The notes beneath the pieces are model-generated. The model had not been told where the DNA came from, made no database searches, and worked only from the letters and a program-made list of their open reading frames with translations. Position numbers and translations under genes: made by a program. A stretch of 64,000 nucleotides of DNA from Clostridium_AI sp964409685 (GTDB lineage Bacteria > Bacillota > Clostridia > Lachnospirales > Lachnospiraceae), in NCBI GenBank assembly GCA_964409685.1, contig CAYPEJ010000019.1, forward strand, positions 25,100 through 89,099. The letters run 5' to 3'. Below are positions 8,554-17,086 of the stretch, in pieces. Within the stretch, counting starts at the first letter, position 1. Every line of letters starts with the position of its first letter.

Positions 8554-9816
8554 TTATTCTAACTCATATTTTTTAAATTTGTTATAAATAACCTCATACT
8601 GCTGTTTAATTACAACATATTTTCCAATGGTACTTTTCTTTTTCTTCTCAAAATTTCGAGCCAAATATCGCATATTACGAACGGCATACCCAACAACTTC
8701 TGGACAAAGTCTTCCTTCTTCAGCTTCCTTAAGCAGAATCTCTTGAATGACTTCAATGTCGAATCCTTCTTTATAACTACGTTTTCCATATAACGCACTT
8801 ATAATATCTGCTACTGCAACAATTCGTTGTTGAACGGTTAGCTCTTCTCCCGATAATCCTCTATGATACCCCGTACCGTCTAGCCTCTCATGATGTCGTA
8901 TTGCAATTTCTAACACAGTATCATCTATAACACCTCGAAGAATCTTTTCTGTATTGGCGACATGTTCCTTCATAATCTCCATTTCCTCATCTGTCAATCT
9001 ACGTGGTGCTTCTAATATCTCTGTTGGTGTTACCAATTTCCCAATATCATGTAATAATGCTCCATAATAAATATGATAAATATCTTGCGTTGGTAAATTC
9101 ATAAGCTTTGCAAGTTCCGTTGCAAATGTTGTAGTTGCAATGGAGTGTACAACAGTATGTTCACTTCGGAAATCGATGGTATAAATCAACATTTCCAAAA
9201 ACTTTCTTCGTTGTCCTTCTTTTAAAAGTTTCTTTTCGAATAATGTTTGAAGTTCGGTCACGTATTCACCACTTCTAATATTTTCAAAAATCTGATATTT
9301 TTTCTCTGCCAATAAGAATAGCTGTTTTGCTCGTTCTGAAAATTCCACACCCGCCTGATTTGCAAATTCATCTGCATCTCTATCTATATCACTAGATCGC
9401 ATATAGAAATCTAGTTTATCTGCAAAACTTAAATATTCTGCAATCTCTATGTATTGTGAATGAATGAGCTGGTATTTTGTATAGTCTAAGTGATGATATA
9501 GTACAATTTCTGCCTTATCTCCAAGTGGGGATAAATATTTCAAAAATAAATATCCATAAACCGAATGCTTCCATACAAATTTTGTTTCTTCTAATTGAAT
9601 TCTCTCTCTATCAACTGACTTAAACAGACCGATGTCATGTAAGACACCGATCGTTGTATAGTCAATTAATTCTTGTAGGAAAAATTTATTTGTATAATCA
9701 AGCATTTTATAAAAAATATAGCCTACTATCATTCCATGCTGCATAACTTTTTCGTCTACCATGCTTAGTGAACGAAAAATAATACGACTGATATCTTTAT
9801 TATTAATTACACCCAT
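8554..9816 (-). CDS. Soluble tandem HD / HD-GYP domain protein
   Basis: This 420-residue protein has two HD modules. The first, with LHDIGLF at residues 59-65 and YHHLDY at 107-112, lacks the GYP part and may be degenerate. The second is a complete HD-GYP domain with LLHDIGKLVTP (HD at 256-257) and HHERLDGTGY at 308-317. No transmembrane segments are present, in contrast to the HD-GYP gene 1 kb downstream. The likely role is cyclic dinucleotide hydrolysis. ATG 9816 is followed by a well-formed domain start (MGVINNKDIS). It lies 56 bases beyond the purA stop and has its own terminator. Confidence 0.8.
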   Translation of the reverse strand: MGVINNKDISRIIFRSLSMVDEKVMQHGMIVGYIFYKMLDYTNKFFLQELIDYTTIGVLHDIGLFKSVDRERIQLEETKFVWKHSVYGYLFLKYLSPLGDKAEIVLYHHLDYTKYQLIHSQYIEIAEYLSFADKLDFYMRSSDIDRDADEFANQAGVEFSERAKQLFLLAEKKYQIFENIRSGEYVTELQTLFEKKLLKEGQRRKFLEMLIYTIDFRSEHTVVHSIATTTFATELAKLMNLPTQDIYHIYYGALLHDIGKLVTPTEILEAPRRLTDEEMEIMKEHVANTEKILRGVIDDTVLEIAIRHHERLDGTGYHRGLSGEELTVQQRIVAVADIISALYGKRSYKEGFDIEVIQEILLKEAEEGRLCPEVVGYAVRNMRYLARNFEKKKKSTIGKYVVIKQQYEVIYNKFKKYELE

Positions 9817-9872
9817 TTATTCATCCTATCATATTCAAATTATTCTTACTATTAATAATTATTTTCTAAGAA

Positions 9873-11153
9873 TTATTTTCTTTTAATCATTTCATTTCTA
9901 CCTGGACCATTAGAAACCATAGTAATTGGAGTTTCGATTTCTTTTTCAACGAACTCAATGTATTTTCTACAGTTTTCTGGAAGGTCTTCATATTTTGTAA
10001 TACCACGGATATCAGATTTCCAACCTGGTAATACTTCGTATACTGGTTTTGCTTTTGCAAGTTCTACTGTTGTTGGAAACTCTTTTGTTACTTTACCATC
10101 AATTTCGTAACCAACGCATACAGGGATTTCATCTAAGTATCCTAATACGTCTAATACTGTAAATGCAACTTCTGTTGCGCCTTGCATACGACAACCATAT
10201 TTGGAAGCAACACAGTCAAACCATCCCATACGACGTGGACGACCTGTTGTAGCACCATATTCGCCACAGTCTCCACCACGTTTTCTTAATTCTTCTGCTT
10301 CTTCTCCGAAGATTTCACTTACGAATTCACCTGCACCTACTGCACTAGAATAAGCTTTTACTACACACACGATTCTCTTAATCTCATATGGTGGAATACC
10401 TGCACCGATAGCACCGTAAGCTGCTAAAGTAGAAGAAGATGTAACCATTGGATAGATACCAAAATCAGGGTCTTTTAAAGTTCCTAATTGTCCTTCTAAT
10501 AAAATGTTCTTGTCCTCTTTAATTGCTTGTTGTAAAAATGCTGCTACGTCACATACATATGGAGCAACCATTTCTTTGTATTCCATTAATGTGTTGTATA
10601 ATTCTTCTTCGTCGATTGCTGGTTTATGATATAAGTGTTCTAAAATGACATTTTTTTGTTCACATACTCTATGAATTTTTTCGCGAAGTGTTGTTTCATC
10701 TGCAAATAATTCAGATACTTGGAAACCGATCTTTGCATACTTATCTGAATAGAAAGGTGCAATACCTGATTTTGTAGAACCAAAGGATGCTTTTCCTAAT
10801 CTCTCTTCTTCATATTGATCAAAAAGGATATGATATGGCATTAAAATTTGTGCTCTTTCAGAAACTCTGATCTTTGGAGCTGGAACGCCCTTATCTTCGA
10901 TGTCTTTGATTTCACGGAACAAGTAAGGGATATTTAAAGCAACTCCATTACCGATTACACTTGTTGTATGGTCGTAGAAAACACCTGATGGTAATAAGTG
11001 TAAAGCAAATTTACCATAATCATTTATAATAGTATGTCCTGCATTACTTCCACCTTGAAAACGCACGATAATATCCGCTTGTTCTCCTAACATGTCAGTA
11101 ATTTTACCTTTTCCTTCGTCTCCCCAGTTTGCACCAACGATAGCTGTTACCAT
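9873..11153 (-). CDS. purA: Adenylosuccinate synthase PurA
   Basis: The 426-residue product matches the full length of PurA, which converts IMP, aspartate and GTP to adenylosuccinate in AMP synthesis. Visible hallmarks are the P-loop GDEGKGK (11-17), GSNAGHT (about 35-41) with the catalytic His, and FGSTKSGIAPFYSDK and ATTGRPRRMGWFD further on. A GGAGG box precedes ATG 11153. No purB or other pur gene is adjacent. I saw no purine-riboswitch-like structure in the 295-base leader side. Confidence 0.97.
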   Translation of the reverse strand: MVTAIVGANWGDEGKGKITDMLGEQADIIVRFQGGSNAGHTIINDYGKFALHLLPSGVFYDHTTSVIGNGVALNIPYLFREIKDIEDKGVPAPKIRVSERAQILMPYHILFDQYEEERLGKASFGSTKSGIAPFYSDKYAKIGFQVSELFADETTLREKIHRVCEQKNVILEHLYHKPAIDEEELYNTLMEYKEMVAPYVCDVAAFLQQAIKEDKNILLEGQLGTLKDPDFGIYPMVTSSSTLAAYGAIGAGIPPYEIKRIVCVVKAYSSAVGAGEFVSEIFGEEAEELRKRGGDCGEYGATTGRPRRMGWFDCVASKYGCRMQGATEVAFTVLDVLGYLDEIPVCVGYEIDGKVTKEFPTTVELAKAKPVYEVLPGWKSDIRGITKYEDLPENCRKYIEFVEKEIETPITMVSNGPGRNEMIKRK

Positions 11154-11266
11154 AACAATTCCTCCTATGCATTTTATGCATCATAAAATTTTTCTCTTGT
11201 TTCTAATCATACACGAAAACAGAATATAAGTAAAATTAATATTTATTATGTTTGCCATAACTTTTA

Positions 11267-11294
11267 ATTATACCTTTATACAACTTTTACTTAA
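11267..11294 (-). promoter_or_regulatory. Possible purA promoter
   Basis: A perfect TATAAT reads on the minus strand at 11272-11267, about 115 bases before the purA start. The -35 is weak (TTAAGT with a 16-base spacer), so only the -10 is convincing. Confidence 0.35.
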
Positions 11295-11374
11295 GAGTAT
11301 ACATAAACTTACTATATATGTAAAACTAGATATTTATGCTCATTTTTTTTGTAATTCAATGTGAAACTTTTGTT

Positions 11375-11390
11375 ATGTAAGTACTTACAT
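11375..11390. promoter_or_regulatory. Perfect 16-base palindromic operator candidate
   Basis: ATGTAAGTACTTACAT is a perfect inverted repeat lying on the -35 region of the GH105 gene promoter. Flanks TGTT and AACA, a few bases out, extend the partial symmetry. The position suggests a repressor of the uronyl hydrolase gene. No regulator gene is adjacent, and the cognate protein is unknown. Confidence 0.55.
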
Positions 11391-11412
11391 TTATAACAAA
11401 GTATGGTATAAT
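11385..11412 (+). promoter_or_regulatory. Promoter of the GH105 gene
   Basis: A TGG-TATAAT extended -10 (TATAAT at 11407-11412) lies 16 bases after TTACAT (11385-11390). The start of transcription would be near 11419, leaving a leader of about 40 bases before ATG 11461. The -35 half is covered by the palindrome at 11375-11390. Confidence 0.6.
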
Positions 11413-11460
11413 TAAGGTAAGCTGTGGACTCAGCATAATTAAATATTTTTGGAGGCAGTT

Positions 11461-12591
11461 ATGGAAATTTTACAACGCTACATTGATGAACTATTAGACA
11501 AAAGTACACCACAACAACCGATTTGGAACATCGAAAAAATTCGAAGTGGCAAACAATCTACTTGGAATTACATAGACGGATGCATGATTAAGGCTATTTT
11601 AGAACTTTATGCGATTACAAAAGAAGAGCGTTATTTAACATTTGCTGATGCATTTATTGATTATTTTGTACAAGAAGATGGAAGTATTGCTTCTTATGAT
11701 CCAGAAGAATTCAATATTGATAATGTAAATGCTGGAAAAACACTATTTGATTTATACAAATTAACTGGTAAAGAAAAGTATAGAAAAGCGATGGATACGA
11801 TTTATAGCCAAATTGAAAGACAACCTCGTACAAAAGAAGGAAGCTTTTGGCATAAAAAAATTTATCCTAATCAAATTTGGTTAGATGGATTATATATGGG
11901 ACAGCCTTTCTATATGCAATATGAAGTAGAATTTAATGACTGTAAGAATTGTATGGATAGTTATAAGCAATTCCTTACGGTAAATAAGTTAATGCGTGAT
12001 GCCAAAACTGGTCTTTATTATCATGCTTATGATTCTTCTCGTGAGATGTATTGGTGTGATAAAGAAACTGGATTAAGTAAACATTTCTGGCTTCGTGCGT
12101 TAGGTTGGTATGCGATGGCGTTGATTGATACTATGGAGATTATGCCTGAGTCTATGAAGGAAGAAAAAGAAACGTTACATGGAATTTATAAGGATTTAAT
12201 TGATTCTATGTTAAAATATCAAGATGAAAGTGGTATGTGGTATCAAGTAGTTGATTTAGGTAGTAGAGAACCGAATTACTTAGAAACAAGTGGTACTGCT
12301 ATCTATGCATATGCGATTATGAAGAGTGTTCGTCTTGGATTCCTTCCTGAATCTTACTGGGCATATGGTAAGAAGGCATTTGATGGCGTTTGTGAGAAAT
12401 ATTTATCTGAAGAAAACGGTGAATTACAGTTAGATGGTATCTGCCTTGTTGCTGGTCTTGGTGGTAAGGATCATAGAGATGGTACATTTGAATATTATAT
12501 GAGTGAGCCTGTTGTGAAGAATGAGGCAAAAGGGGTTGCTCCGTTGATATTAGCGTATATTGAGGTTATGCATAGAGAGATGGATAAATAG
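11461..12591 (+). CDS. GH105 unsaturated rhamnogalacturonyl/uronyl hydrolase
   Basis: A 376-residue cytoplasmic protein of glycoside hydrolase family 105 (YteR/RhiN-like). These enzymes remove the 4,5-unsaturated uronic acid left at the non-reducing end by pectin lyases. Visible landmarks are NVNAGKTLFDLY, WLDGLYMGQPFYMQYE with the likely general acid at D142, WLRALGWYAMALID and ETSGTAIYAYAI. An in-frame TTG lies 12 bases earlier, but GGAGG at 11451-11455 fixes the start at ATG 11461. No pectate lyase or transporter is adjacent, so substrate supply must come from elsewhere in the genome. The gene stands alone with a strong promoter, a palindromic operator and a terminator. Confidence 0.9.
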   Translation: MEILQRYIDELLDKSTPQQPIWNIEKIRSGKQSTWNYIDGCMIKAILELYAITKEERYLTFADAFIDYFVQEDGSIASYDPEEFNIDNVNAGKTLFDLYKLTGKEKYRKAMDTIYSQIERQPRTKEGSFWHKKIYPNQIWLDGLYMGQPFYMQYEVEFNDCKNCMDSYKQFLTVNKLMRDAKTGLYYHAYDSSREMYWCDKETGLSKHFWLRALGWYAMALIDTMEIMPESMKEEKETLHGIYKDLIDSMLKYQDESGMWYQVVDLGSREPNYLETSGTAIYAYAIMKSVRLGFLPESYWAYGKKAFDGVCEKYLSEENGELQLDGICLVAGLGGKDHRDGTFEYYMSEPVVKNEAKGVAPLILAYIEVMHREMDK

Positions 12592-12598
12592 AACTTTT

Positions 12599-12636
12599 AA
12601 AAAGGCAGTGAGCTTTCATAGCCACTGCCTTTTACT
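12599..12636 (+). terminator. Terminator between convergent GH105 and zinc-ribbon genes
   Basis: AAAGGCAGTG (12601-12610) and CACTGCCTTT (12623-12632) form a 10-base stem with a 12-base loop followed by TTTTACTTATT. It can also act on the opposite strand. Confidence 0.7.
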
Positions 12637-12646
12637 TATTTTCTCA

Positions 12647-12913
12647 TTACGCTTCTTTCCATCTCTTCAAATGTGGAATAAACTCTTCCATCATCCCTCT
12701 AGCGTCTTCTTCTGTCATATCAGGATGTTCCTTCACCATAATTGGCACACAGAAATCAATCATTTCCTCCATTGTCCCATTAAACTTAAATTCGCCCTTG
12801 TCGTAGCAATACACACAATAGTCTTTGCTCTTTGAACCATCCTTTTCTGTCCCATACATTTCATCTGTTTCACCCATTGGCATTCCGCAACATTGACAAA
12901 ATTTTTCTTTCAT
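12647..12913 (-). CDS. Small zinc-ribbon protein
   Basis: The 88-residue product starts MKEKFCQCCGMPMGE and continues with YCVYCYDKGEF, giving two CxxC pairs for one zinc site, then an acidic helical tail. This is the putative Zn_ribbon_2 type of small bacterial protein; its function is not established. The frame is open for 14 codons further upstream, but GGAGGAGC just before ATG 12913 decides the start. It faces the GH105 gene across a shared terminator. Confidence 0.75.
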   Translation of the reverse strand: MKEKFCQCCGMPMGETDEMYGTEKDGSKSKDYCVYCYDKGEFKFNGTMEEMIDFCVPIMVKEHPDMTEEDARGMMEEFIPHLKRWKEA

Positions 12914-13272
12914 ATTTGCTCCTCCTTCGCTATACCTTACATCCTTTTGAATCATTTTCCACTTGAACCATTGCTACTGTTGCTTTTTCTAGACTTATGT
13001 ACATTATGCAAATCATAAGAAAAATTAGACCATTTCGTCTTTTTTTCCATTTCTTACTCCTACTTACTTTATGTAGGATACTTTTCTTCTTTTTACCTTA
13101 TAGTTATACATGAAATTTTATCATTATTTTTCAAGAATGTCAAAATAATCATTCAACACTTCTTGACAAATCTCTCGTTTCATAAGAAAATGGTAACGAA
13201 CTTATATTTGATTATAAAATATAAGTAAAAAATTTTGCGCAATTTTATGCTGACGATTAATTGGAGGGTATC
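12914..13272. other. Divergent intergenic region before carB
   Basis: These 359 bases separate the zinc-ribbon gene and carB. A perfect TTGACA on the plus strand (13163-13168) is a possible carB -35, but the sequence 16-18 bases on is a poor -10. AT-rich tracts at 13205-13225 offer alternatives. I see no gene, and no PyrR-type attenuator that I can support. Confidence 0.4.
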
Positions 13273-16200
13273 ATGAAAAAAAGAGAAGACATACATAAAG
13301 TATTAATAATTGGTTCTGGTCCAATCATTATTGGACAAGCTTGTGAATTTGATTATTCTGGAACTCAAGCTTGTAAAGCACTTAAATCTTTAGGTTATGA
13401 AATTGTATTAGTGAATTCTAACCCTGCTACTATTATGACAGATCCAGAAACCGCTGATGTAACTTACATCGAACCACTTAACGTTGAAACACTTACAAGA
13501 ATTATTGCGAAAGAACGTCCAGACGGACTCCTTCCTAATTTAGGCGGTCAATCTGGACTTAACTTATGTTCAGAATTAGCACAAGCTGGTGTGTTAGACA
13601 AATACAACGTAAAAGTTATCGGCGTTCAAGTAGATGCTATTGAACGTGGGGAAGATCGTATTGAATTCAAGAAAACAATGGATTCCCTTGGTATTGAAAT
13701 GGCACGTAGTGAAGTTGCATACACGGTAGAAGACGCTCTTGCTATTGCAGATGAATTAGGATATCCAGTTGTTTTACGTCCTGCTTATACAATGGGTGGT
13801 GCCGGAGGCGGACTTGTTTATAATGTAGACGAATTAAAAACAGTTTGCGCTAGAGGTTTACAAGCCAGTCTTGTTGGTCAGGTTTTAGTGGAAGAATCTG
13901 TTCTTGGCTGGGAAGAATTAGAATTAGAAGTTGTTCGTGATGCACAAGGTAATATGATTACTGTTTGCTTCATTGAAAATATCGATCCTCTAGGAGTTCA
14001 TACTGGTGACTCTTTCTGTTCTGCTCCAATGTTGACGATTTCTGAAGATGTTCAAAAAGAATTACAACGTCAGGCCTATAAAATTGTAGATGCTATCGAA
14101 GTAATCGGTGGAACAAACGTACAATTTGCTAGAAATACTGAAACTGGTCGTATCATTGTAATCGAAATTAACCCTAGAACATCCCGTTCTTCTGCTCTTG
14201 CTTCTAAAGCAACAGGTTTCCCAATTGCCTATGTTTCTTCCTTACTTGCTGCAGGTCTTGATTTATGTGATATTCCTTGCGGTAAATACGGAACCTTAGA
14301 TAAATATAAACCAGATGGCGACTACGTGGTAATTAAATTTGCTCGTTGGGCATTTGAAAAATTCAAAGGTGTAGAAGATCACTTAGGCACTCAGATGCGC
14401 GCCGTTGGTGAAGTTATGAGTATTGGTAAAACATATAAAGAAGCTTTCCAAAAAGCGATCCGAAGCCTTGAAATCGGAAGATATGGTCTTGGGCACGCAA
14501 AGGACTTCAATGAAAAATCCAAAGATGAGTTATTAAATATGCTTCACATCCCAACAAGTGAACGTCAATTTATCATGTATGAAGCACTTCGTAAAGGTGC
14601 TACTGTAGATGAACTATTTGAATTAACAAAGATTAAACCATATTTCATTAATCAAATGAAAGAATTAGTGGATGAAGAAGAAGCTTTAGCAAAATACAAA
14701 GGTTCTGTTCCTCCAGCTGATGAATTAATTCAAGCGAAGAAAAATGGTTTCTCTGATAAATATTTAAGCGAAATCTTAGAAGTAGATGAAGAAGAAGTTC
14801 GTAATGCACGTATCGGTGCTGGATTAAAAGAAGCTTGGGAAGGGGTACATGTTAGTGGTACTGAAGATGCTGCTTACTACTACTCCACTTACAACGCACC
14901 AGATTCCGTTTCCTGTAATTCCGATAAACCAAAGATTATGATTCTTGGTGGTGGTCCTAACCGTATCGGTCAAGGTATCGAATTCGACTACTGTTGCGTT
15001 CATGCTGCAAAAGCATTAAAGAAATTAGGCTTTGAGACAATCATTATCAACTGTAATCCAGAAACAGTATCCACTGACTACGATACTTCTGATAGATTGT
15101 ATTTCGAACCACTTACGTTAGAAGATGTATTAAGCATCTATGAGAAAGAAAAACCTCTTGGAGTAATTGCACAGTTTGGTGGTCAAACTCCACTTAACCT
15201 TGCTGCTAAGCTTAAGAAATACGGCGTAAATATCTTAGGTACTACTCCTGAAACAATTGATTTAGCCGAAGACCGTGATTTATTCCGTGCGATGATGGAT
15301 AAATTAGAAATCCCAATGCCTGAATCTGGAATGGCTGTTAATGTAGAAGAAGCGTTAGAAATCGCTCATAGAATTGGATATCCTGTTATGGTGCGTCCTT
15401 CCTATGTATTAGGTGGTCGTGGTATGGAAGTAGTTCACGATGACGATGCACTTCGTGTATACATGAGCGCTGCTGTTGGTGTAACACCAGACCGTCCAAT
15501 CTTAATTGACCGTTTCTTAAATCATGCAATGGAATGTGAAGCGGATGCGATTAGTGATGGAACAACAGCTTTCGTTCCTGCTGTAATGGAACACATCGAG
15601 CTTGCAGGTATTCACTCTGGTGACTCTGCTTGTATCCTTCCATCCAAGAACATTTCTAAGGAAAACTTAGCTACCATTCGTGAGTATACAATGAAGATTG
15701 CCAAAGAAATGAATGTTCGTGGTTTAATGAATATGCAATATGCCATTGAAAATGGTAAAGTTTATGTAATTGAAGCAAATCCTCGTGCTTCCAGAACAGT
15801 GCCTTTGGTATCGAAAGTTTGCGATATCCGTATGGTGCAGGTTGCTACTGAGATCATGACAGAGGAATTTACGAAGAAACCATCTTCACTTGCTAGTTTA
15901 AAAGAAAAGACATTTAGCCATTATGGTGTAAAAGAAGCGGTATTCCCATTCAATATGTTCCCAGAAGTTGACCCATTATTAGGACCTGAGATGCGTTCTA
16001 CTGGTGAAGTTCTTGGTATGTCCGCAAACTTTGGAGAAGCATTCTACAAAGCACAAGAAGCTACTAAAACTACTCTTCCATTAAGTGGAACTGTTTTAAT
16101 TAGCGTAAATGAACGTGATAAAGCAGAAATGGTTGAGATTGCGAAGGGATTTGCTGATTTAGGATTTAAGATTATTGCAACAGAAGGCACTGCAAAACTA

Positions 16201-16488
16201 ATTGGAGAAGCTGGTATTGAATGCAAGTCTATTCATAAATTACAACAAGGTCGTCCAAATGTACTTGATGCGATTACCAATAAGGAAGTTGATATTGTAA
16301 TTAACTCTCCTGTTGATAAGAAGGGTGCTGACGACGATAGTTATATCCGTAAAGCTGCAATTAAGGCTAGAATCAGTTATGTTACTACTATGGCAGCTGC
16401 AAAAGCAACGGTAGAGGGTATCAAGGCTAGAAAGGCAAATGAGCCTGAGATTAAATCATTACAAGAATTCCATAGCGAAATAAAATAG
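13273..16488 (+). CDS. carB: Carbamoyl-phosphate synthase large subunit
   Basis: The 1071-residue product has the standard CarB layout: two homologous halves each with an ATP-grasp domain (GSGPIIIGQACEFDYSG at the start of the first, GGGPNRIGQGIEFDYCC at about 560 in the second) and a C-terminal methylglyoxal synthase-like allosteric domain from about 940. CarB makes carbamoyl phosphate for arginine and pyrimidine synthesis from bicarbonate, ATP and ammonia delivered by CarA. An upstream in-frame TTG exists, but GGAGG at 13263-13267 points to ATG 13273. No carA is next to it: the upstream neighbour is on the other strand and the downstream gene is unrelated. Confidence 0.97.
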   Translation: MKKREDIHKVLIIGSGPIIIGQACEFDYSGTQACKALKSLGYEIVLVNSNPATIMTDPETADVTYIEPLNVETLTRIIAKERPDGLLPNLGGQSGLNLCSELAQAGVLDKYNVKVIGVQVDAIERGEDRIEFKKTMDSLGIEMARSEVAYTVEDALAIADELGYPVVLRPAYTMGGAGGGLVYNVDELKTVCARGLQASLVGQVLVEESVLGWEELELEVVRDAQGNMITVCFIENIDPLGVHTGDSFCSAPMLTISEDVQKELQRQAYKIVDAIEVIGGTNVQFARNTETGRIIVIEINPRTSRSSALASKATGFPIAYVSSLLAAGLDLCDIPCGKYGTLDKYKPDGDYVVIKFARWAFEKFKGVEDHLGTQMRAVGEVMSIGKTYKEAFQKAIRSLEIGRYGLGHAKDFNEKSKDELLNMLHIPTSERQFIMYEALRKGATVDELFELTKIKPYFINQMKELVDEEEALAKYKGSVPPADELIQAKKNGFSDKYLSEILEVDEEEVRNARIGAGLKEAWEGVHVSGTEDAAYYYSTYNAPDSVSCNSDKPKIMILGGGPNRIGQGIEFDYCCVHAAKALKKLGFETIIINCNPETVSTDYDTSDRLYFEPLTLEDVLSIYEKEKPLGVIAQFGGQTPLNLAAKLKKYGVNILGTTPETIDLAEDRDLFRAMMDKLEIPMPESGMAVNVEEALEIAHRIGYPVMVRPSYVLGGRGMEVVHDDDALRVYMSAAVGVTPDRPILIDRFLNHAMECEADAISDGTTAFVPAVMEHIELAGIHSGDSACILPSKNISKENLATIREYTMKIAKEMNVRGLMNMQYAIENGKVYVIEANPRASRTVPLVSKVCDIRMVQVATEIMTEEFTKKPSSLASLKEKTFSHYGVKEAVFPFNMFPEVDPLLGPEMRSTGEVLGMSANFGEAFYKAQEATKTTLPLSGTVLISVNERDKAEMVEIAKGFADLGFKIIATEGTAKLIGEAGIECKSIHKLQQGRPNVLDAITNKEVDIVINSPVDKKGADDDSYIRKAAIKARISYVTTMAAAKATVEGIKARKANEPEIKSLQEFHSEIK

Positions 16489-16499
16489 ACTCCAAGCAA

Positions 16500-16540
16500 A
16501 AGAGGAGGTAGATAAAATGTTTATCTACCTCCTCTTAATT
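16500..16540 (+). terminator. Long-stem terminator after carB
   Basis: A perfect 17-base stem (16500-16516 with 16520-16536) has a three-base ATG loop and is followed by AATTTT. It starts 11 bases after the carB stop. The left arm contains AGGAGG followed by ATG in the loop, so the same bases form a sequestered start site for a short open frame. Confidence 0.7.
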
Positions 16541-16585
16541 TTCACACATTATTTTCTGGTGAAATTAATAAGAACCTATTATTAT

Positions 16586-16963
16586 TTATGACCAACCTAA
16601 CTCTTCTTTCACTGCTTCAATAATCCCTGAAGTCACTGGCATCACCTTTAAACATTCTGCCACATCTGTAATACAAGCATCTTTACTTTGCTGAATTAAT
16701 TCAACATGTTCAAACATATTTTCTACTACATCTACTTTATTATCTTTACACATTTGTAGTAATTCTTTTACATCTTCTATAGTTCTTACTTCAGGACTTA
16801 CTTCTATCAATTTGTATTTCAAATAGTCTACACAGAAATCGCCGAATACCTTCATAAAATGTGGTGATGTCTTATAGTTTCCTTGTTGATGAATCATAAT
16901 ATCATATGTTCTGATAATCTTAATTCCTTTTTCAAGTCTGTCGAAATAAAATTGTTTTGTCAT
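16586..16963 (-). CDS. Conserved-looking hypothetical protein
   Basis: I do not recognise this 125-residue soluble protein. It has no signal peptide, membrane segment or metal motif. Predicted helix is high, with hydrophobic heptad-like stretches (KELLQMCKDNKVDVVENMF). A GGAG box before ATG 16963 and ordinary codon use support it as real. It lies convergent with carB and about 120 bases downstream of topB on the same strand, so it may share the topB transcript. Confidence 0.6.
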   Translation of the reverse strand: MTKQFYFDRLEKGIKIIRTYDIMIHQQGNYKTSPHFMKVFGDFCVDYLKYKLIEVSPEVRTIEDVKELLQMCKDNKVDVVENMFEHVELIQQSKDACITDVAECLKVMPVTSGIIEAVKEELGWS

Positions 16964-17086
16964 ATTATATATCTCCTATGCTCTATTACTTCTAGCTAGG
17001 ATAGTATACCACATATGCTCTGATTTGTGCATTAATTCCAAATGTTGTCCCATTTATTTTGCCTCTACACACTAACACCCCAGTAC

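Noticed and set aside
11154..11266. Possible purine riboswitch or PurR site before purA
   Set aside because: No conserved riboswitch core or paired purine boxes could be recognised by eye.
12317..12835. Frames overlapping the GH105 3' end and the zinc-ribbon gene
   Set aside because: They are antisense to or out of frame with well-supported genes and cross the terminator at 12599-12636.
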